A program made the position numbers and the translations under genes. Source: Acidimicrobiia bacterium (GTDB lineage Bacteria; Acidobacteriota; Vicinamibacteria; Vicinamibacterales; SCN-69-37). Taken from it: a stretch of 50,329 bases of DNA. The stretch's first letter is position 1; each line of letters opens with the position of its first letter. The notes under the pieces are model-generated. The model was not told where the DNA came from. It searched no databases and saw only the letters and a program-made list of their open reading frames with translations. Below are positions 47,981 through 50,329 of this stretch, in pieces. Location of the stretch: the NCBI GenBank assembly GCA_016871335.1, contig VFZF01000009.1:98267-148595 (forward strand), read 5' to 3'.

Positions 47981-49006
47981 ATGTCCACCGTCAAAACCAA
48001 TCGCCTGGGCCTCGAAATCGCCGCGTACCGCGGCAGCAAGACCACGTTGTGTGCCGGCTGCGGCCACAACGCGATTACCGAACGCATCATCGACGCCTGT
48101 TACGAGATGGGCGTGGATGCGAAGAAGGTCGTCAAGCTGTCGGGCATCGGCTGCTCGAGCAAGAGCCCGGCCTACTTCCTGAATCAGTCACACGGGTTCA
48201 ACTCGGTGCACGGGCGCATGCCGTCGGTGGCCACCGGTGCAATGCTTGCCAACGGCAGCATGCTGGCGCTTGGCGTCAGCGGCGATGGCGACACCGGCGC
48301 GATCGGCATCGGCCAGTTTGTCCACACGATGCGCCGGAACCTTCCGCTGATCTACGTCATCGAAGACAACGGCTGCTACGGTCTGACCAAGGGCCAGTTT
48401 TCGCCAACGGCTGACCTTGGCTCGAAGGCCAAGAACGGCGTGGTCAACGACTTGCCGCCCATCGACACCTGTGCGCTCGCCATTGAATTGGGGGCGTCGT
48501 TTGTCGCCCGGTCGTTCTCGGGTGACAAGAAACAACTGCTGAGCATCCTCAAGGCCGCGCTGTCACACCGCGGCACCTGCATGATCGACGTGATCTCGCC
48601 GTGCGTGACGTTCAACGATCACGAAGGCTCCACCAAGAGTTACGCCTACGCGAAGGAACATGACGAGGCGCTCGGCGAAGTGACATTTGTCCCGTTCTTT
48701 GAGGACATTACGGTCGAGTACGATCCGGGCTCCACGACCCAGGTCAAGATGCACGACGGGTCGCACCTCTTCCTCAAGAAGATCGCCGAGGACTACGATC
48801 CGAGCGACAAACTCGCCGCAATGCGCCTCATTCACGAAACCACTCGGCGGGGCGAGTTCCCGACAGGCATTCTCTATCTGGAGCCCGACAAGGAAGATTT
48901 CGTCTCCTCGCTGAACATGGTGCCGGAACCTCTCGCATTTCTCCCGACAGAACGCACGCGTCCCTCCAAGGCCGTGCTCAACGAACTCATGGAAGGACTC
49001 AAGTAG
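47981..49006 (+). CDS. korB: 2-oxoglutarate:ferredoxin oxidoreductase beta subunit
   Basis: A 341-residue thiamine-diphosphate subunit. Cluster-ligand cysteines are in TTLCAGCGHNAITER and SGIGCSSKSP. The ThDP/Mg motif is SGDGDTGAIGIGQFVHTMRR followed by IEDNGCYGLTKGQFSPT, and a further Cys is in VISPCVTFNDHEG. It follows korA after 4 nt. No ferredoxin gene is nearby. Confidence 0.95.
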   Translation: MSTVKTNRLGLEIAAYRGSKTTLCAGCGHNAITERIIDACYEMGVDAKKVVKLSGIGCSSKSPAYFLNQSHGFNSVHGRMPSVATGAMLANGSMLALGVSGDGDTGAIGIGQFVHTMRRNLPLIYVIEDNGCYGLTKGQFSPTADLGSKAKNGVVNDLPPIDTCALAIELGASFVARSFSGDKKQLLSILKAALSHRGTCMIDVISPCVTFNDHEGSTKSYAYAKEHDEALGEVTFVPFFEDITVEYDPGSTTQVKMHDGSHLFLKKIAEDYDPSDKLAAMRLIHETTRRGEFPTGILYLEPDKEDFVSSLNMVPEPLAFLPTERTRPSKAVLNELMEGLK

Positions 49007-49008
49007 AC

Positions 49009-49419
49009 ATGGAACGTACGTTCGCGATCATCAAGCCCGACGCCGTGAAGGCCGGGAAGGCCGGCCAGATTCTTGCCCGCATCGCAAGCGCGGGATTCAC
49101 GGTGCGTGCGATGCGTCTGCAGCATCTCTCCAGGCGTGAAGCCGAAGGCTTTTACGCGGTGCATGCGGCGCGTCCGTTTTTCGGCGAACTGACCGACTTC
49201 ATGTCGTCCGGGCCCTGCGTGCTGCTGTGTCTCGAGGCTCCTGGTGCGATTCTCAAGTGGCGCGACACGATGGGCGCCACCGATCCGGCGAAGGCCGCGG
49301 AAGGCACGCTGCGCCGCGACTTCGGCACCTCGATCGGCAACAACGCGACACACGGCTCAGACGCGCCTGAGACCGCCGCGTTCGAGCTGGGCTACTTCTT
49401 CCGGGGTATGGAACTCTGA
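49009..49419 (+). CDS. ndk: Nucleoside diphosphate kinase
   Basis: A 136-residue NDK balancing NTP pools. [15 protein letters not shown] starts the fold; the phosphorylated His is in [15 protein letters not shown]. It begins 2 nt after korB, so it is probably co-transcribed. The nucleotide kinase may also serve the GTP/ATP product of sucCD. Confidence 0.97.
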   Translation: MERTFAIIKPDAVKAGKAGQILARIASAGFTVRAMRLQHLSRREAEGFYAVHAARPFFGELTDFMSSGPCVLLCLEAPGAILKWRDTMGATDPAKAAEGTLRRDFGTSIGNNATHGSDAPETAAFELGYFFRGMEL

Positions 49420-49421
49420 GC

Positions 49422-49478
49422 AGTGCAGTCGTGCTCTGGTGCACTTGTGCACCGGTGCACGCGAGCACCTGAGCACCG
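49422..49478. repeat. Short tandem repeat, GTGCAC/GAGCAC family
   Basis: About six imperfect units (GTGCTC, GTGCAC, GAGCAC) fill the ndk-dcd spacer up to the dcd ATG. No -10-like hexamer or Shine-Dalgarno is visible in front of dcd. Confidence 0.7.
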
Positions 49479-49480
49479 AC

Positions 49481-50035
49481 ATGGCTATTAAGTCTGATCG
49501 CTGGATTCGTCAGATGTCCCAGGACCACGGGATGATCGAGCCCTTCGTGGACAGTCAGGTCCGCGAAGGGGTCGTGTCTTACGGTTTGTCGTCGTACGGG
49601 TACGACATCCGTGTGGCTGACGAATTCAAGGTGTTCACCAACATCAACAACACCGTGATCGATCCCAAGAACTTCGATCCGCGGTCGTTCGTGGACATCA
49701 AGTCAGACGTCTGTATCGTGCCGCCCAACTCGTTCGCGCTCGCGCGCACGGTTGAGTACTTCAGGATTCCGCGCGACATCCTGACGGTCTGCCTCGGCAA
49801 GTCCACCTACGCGCGGTGCGGGATCATCGTCAACGTCACGCCCTTCGAACCGGAGTGGGAAGGGTACGTCACGCTCGAGATCTCGAACACCACGCCGCTG
49901 CCGGCGAAGATCTACGCGAACGAAGGACTCGCCCAGGTGCTGTTCTTCCAGAGCGACGAGCCGTGTGAACGGTCCTACGCCGACAAGAAGGGCAAGTACC
50001 AGAAGCAGGTCGGCGTCACGCTCCCGAAGATCTAG
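49481..50035 (+). CDS. dcd: dCTP deaminase
   Basis: A 184-residue trimeric dUTPase-fold enzyme deaminating dCTP to dUTP. Motifs are [47 protein letters not shown] with the catalytic-region residues, and [16 protein letters not shown] longer frame into ndk is a shadow; the ATG after the repeat is used. Confidence 0.95.
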   Translation: MAIKSDRWIRQMSQDHGMIEPFVDSQVREGVVSYGLSSYGYDIRVADEFKVFTNINNTVIDPKNFDPRSFVDIKSDVCIVPPNSFALARTVEYFRIPRDILTVCLGKSTYARCGIIVNVTPFEPEWEGYVTLEISNTTPLPAKIYANEGLAQVLFFQSDEPCERSYADKKGKYQKQVGVTLPKI

Positions 50036-50040
50036 CCGGT

Positions 50041-50070
50041 TTGCGGTTCACGGGTGATTCGGACTAGAAT
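50041..50070 (+). promoter_or_regulatory. Promoter of initiator tRNA
   Basis: TTGCGG (50041-50046) and TAGAAT (50065-50070) are separated by 18 nt. Transcription would begin about 7 nt before the mature tRNA. Confidence 0.55.
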
Positions 50071-50083
50071 ACGGGTTCCTCGA

Positions 50084-50162
<79 letters not shown>

Positions 50163-50169
50163 ACTTTCA

Positions 50170-50206
50170 ACGGGTTACAGTCATTCGCTGTAACCCGTTT
50201 TTATTT
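50170..50206 (+). terminator. Rho-independent terminator after tRNA-fMet
   Basis: An 11-bp stem (ACGGGTTACAG with CTGTAACCCGT) and a 7-nt loop are followed by a T-rich run. Confidence 0.9.
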
Positions 50207-50242
50207 GGGGTTGCGCCTGGGTTGCAGATAGTTGCCAGGGTC

Positions 50243-50329
50243 ATGGCAAATGTCGCCTGCGTGCCTATGTTGACTCGACCGCTCGGAGGCTGGACCCGTC
50301 TGTGGATTGCCGTGACAGCTCTTTGGGTG
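50243..50329 (+). CDS. Start of a truncated gene at the window edge, probable membrane protein
   Basis: An open frame runs from ATG 50243 to the end of the window (29 codons), with an alternative ATG at 50267. The visible residues LTRPLGGWTRLWIAVTALWV look like the start of a transmembrane helix after a short basic N-terminus. Such RPxGGWxRLW starts are common in small bacterial membrane proteins. Too short to name. Confidence 0.4.
   Translation, partial: MANVACVPMLTRPLGGWTRLWIAVTALWV

Overview
The window is a GC-rich, densely packed chromosomal segment from a Gram-negative, didermic bacterium. It carries a complete Kdo pathway, LolA, two secretins and a type IV pilus operon. Almost everything is housekeeping or envelope machinery; there is no prophage, transposase, CRISPR array or rRNA operon. 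Ferredoxin-dependent 2-oxoglutarate oxidoreductase, a Bacillus/Bacteroides-type single-subunit SDH anchor, a cytochrome c/copper monooxygenase/TPR hybrid gene, and intergenic spacers full of short tandem repeats all suggest an Acidobacteriota (Vicinamibacteria-like) genome. That taxonomic call is an inference, checkable with rpsB, pyrG or korA.

Layout. 1-4.3 kb (minus): a small helical protein, tRNA-Ala(CGC), lolA, a GspD-like lipoprotein secretin and a MacB/FtsX permease. 4.3-6 kb (plus): phosphofructokinase and a PepSY membrane protein. 6-13 kb (minus): the translation cluster rplM-rpsI-rpsB-tsf // pyrH-frr, then thrC and an asparaginase. It is interrupted between tsf and pyrH by an opposite-strand Tat-exported TIM-barrel gene. 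13.2-18.8 kb (plus): pilMNOPQ plus two coupled lipoprotein genes. 18.9-22.6 kb (plus): M24 peptidase, accB, accC, thiE. 22.6-25.4 kb (minus): two sodium symporters. Then folD (plus), convergent with a long minus operon kdsB-pyrG-kdsA-kdsD-kdsC-lapB-coaE that makes and activates Kdo and supports LPS assembly. 33.2-38.2 kb (plus): an orphan PilP/GspC-like protein, icd, mdh and a broken cytochrome/monooxygenase gene. 38.2-39.9 kb: a Na/Pi cotransporter. 40-43.8 kb (minus): sdhC-sdhA-sdhB and a DUF2585 gene with an in-frame TGA. 43.9-50 kb (plus): sucC, sucD, korA, korB, ndk, dcd, initiator tRNA, and the start of a truncated gene.

How the genes fit together. icd, mdh, korAB, sucCD and sdhCAB make most of a TCA cycle whose 2-oxoglutarate step uses ferredoxin. 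pyrG supplies CTP to KdsB in the same operon.

The least explained features lie between genes. At least a dozen short tandem-repeat arrays of different unit sequence occupy spacers. Several sit directly against a TANNNT -10 hexamer that is only 6-9 nt from a start codon, which implies leaderless transcripts. Three copies of a hairpin share flanks, two of them also the loop, and the stem of one copy differs by compensatory changes. One repeat array even encodes a lipoprotein signal peptide. No spacer exceeds about 260 nt.
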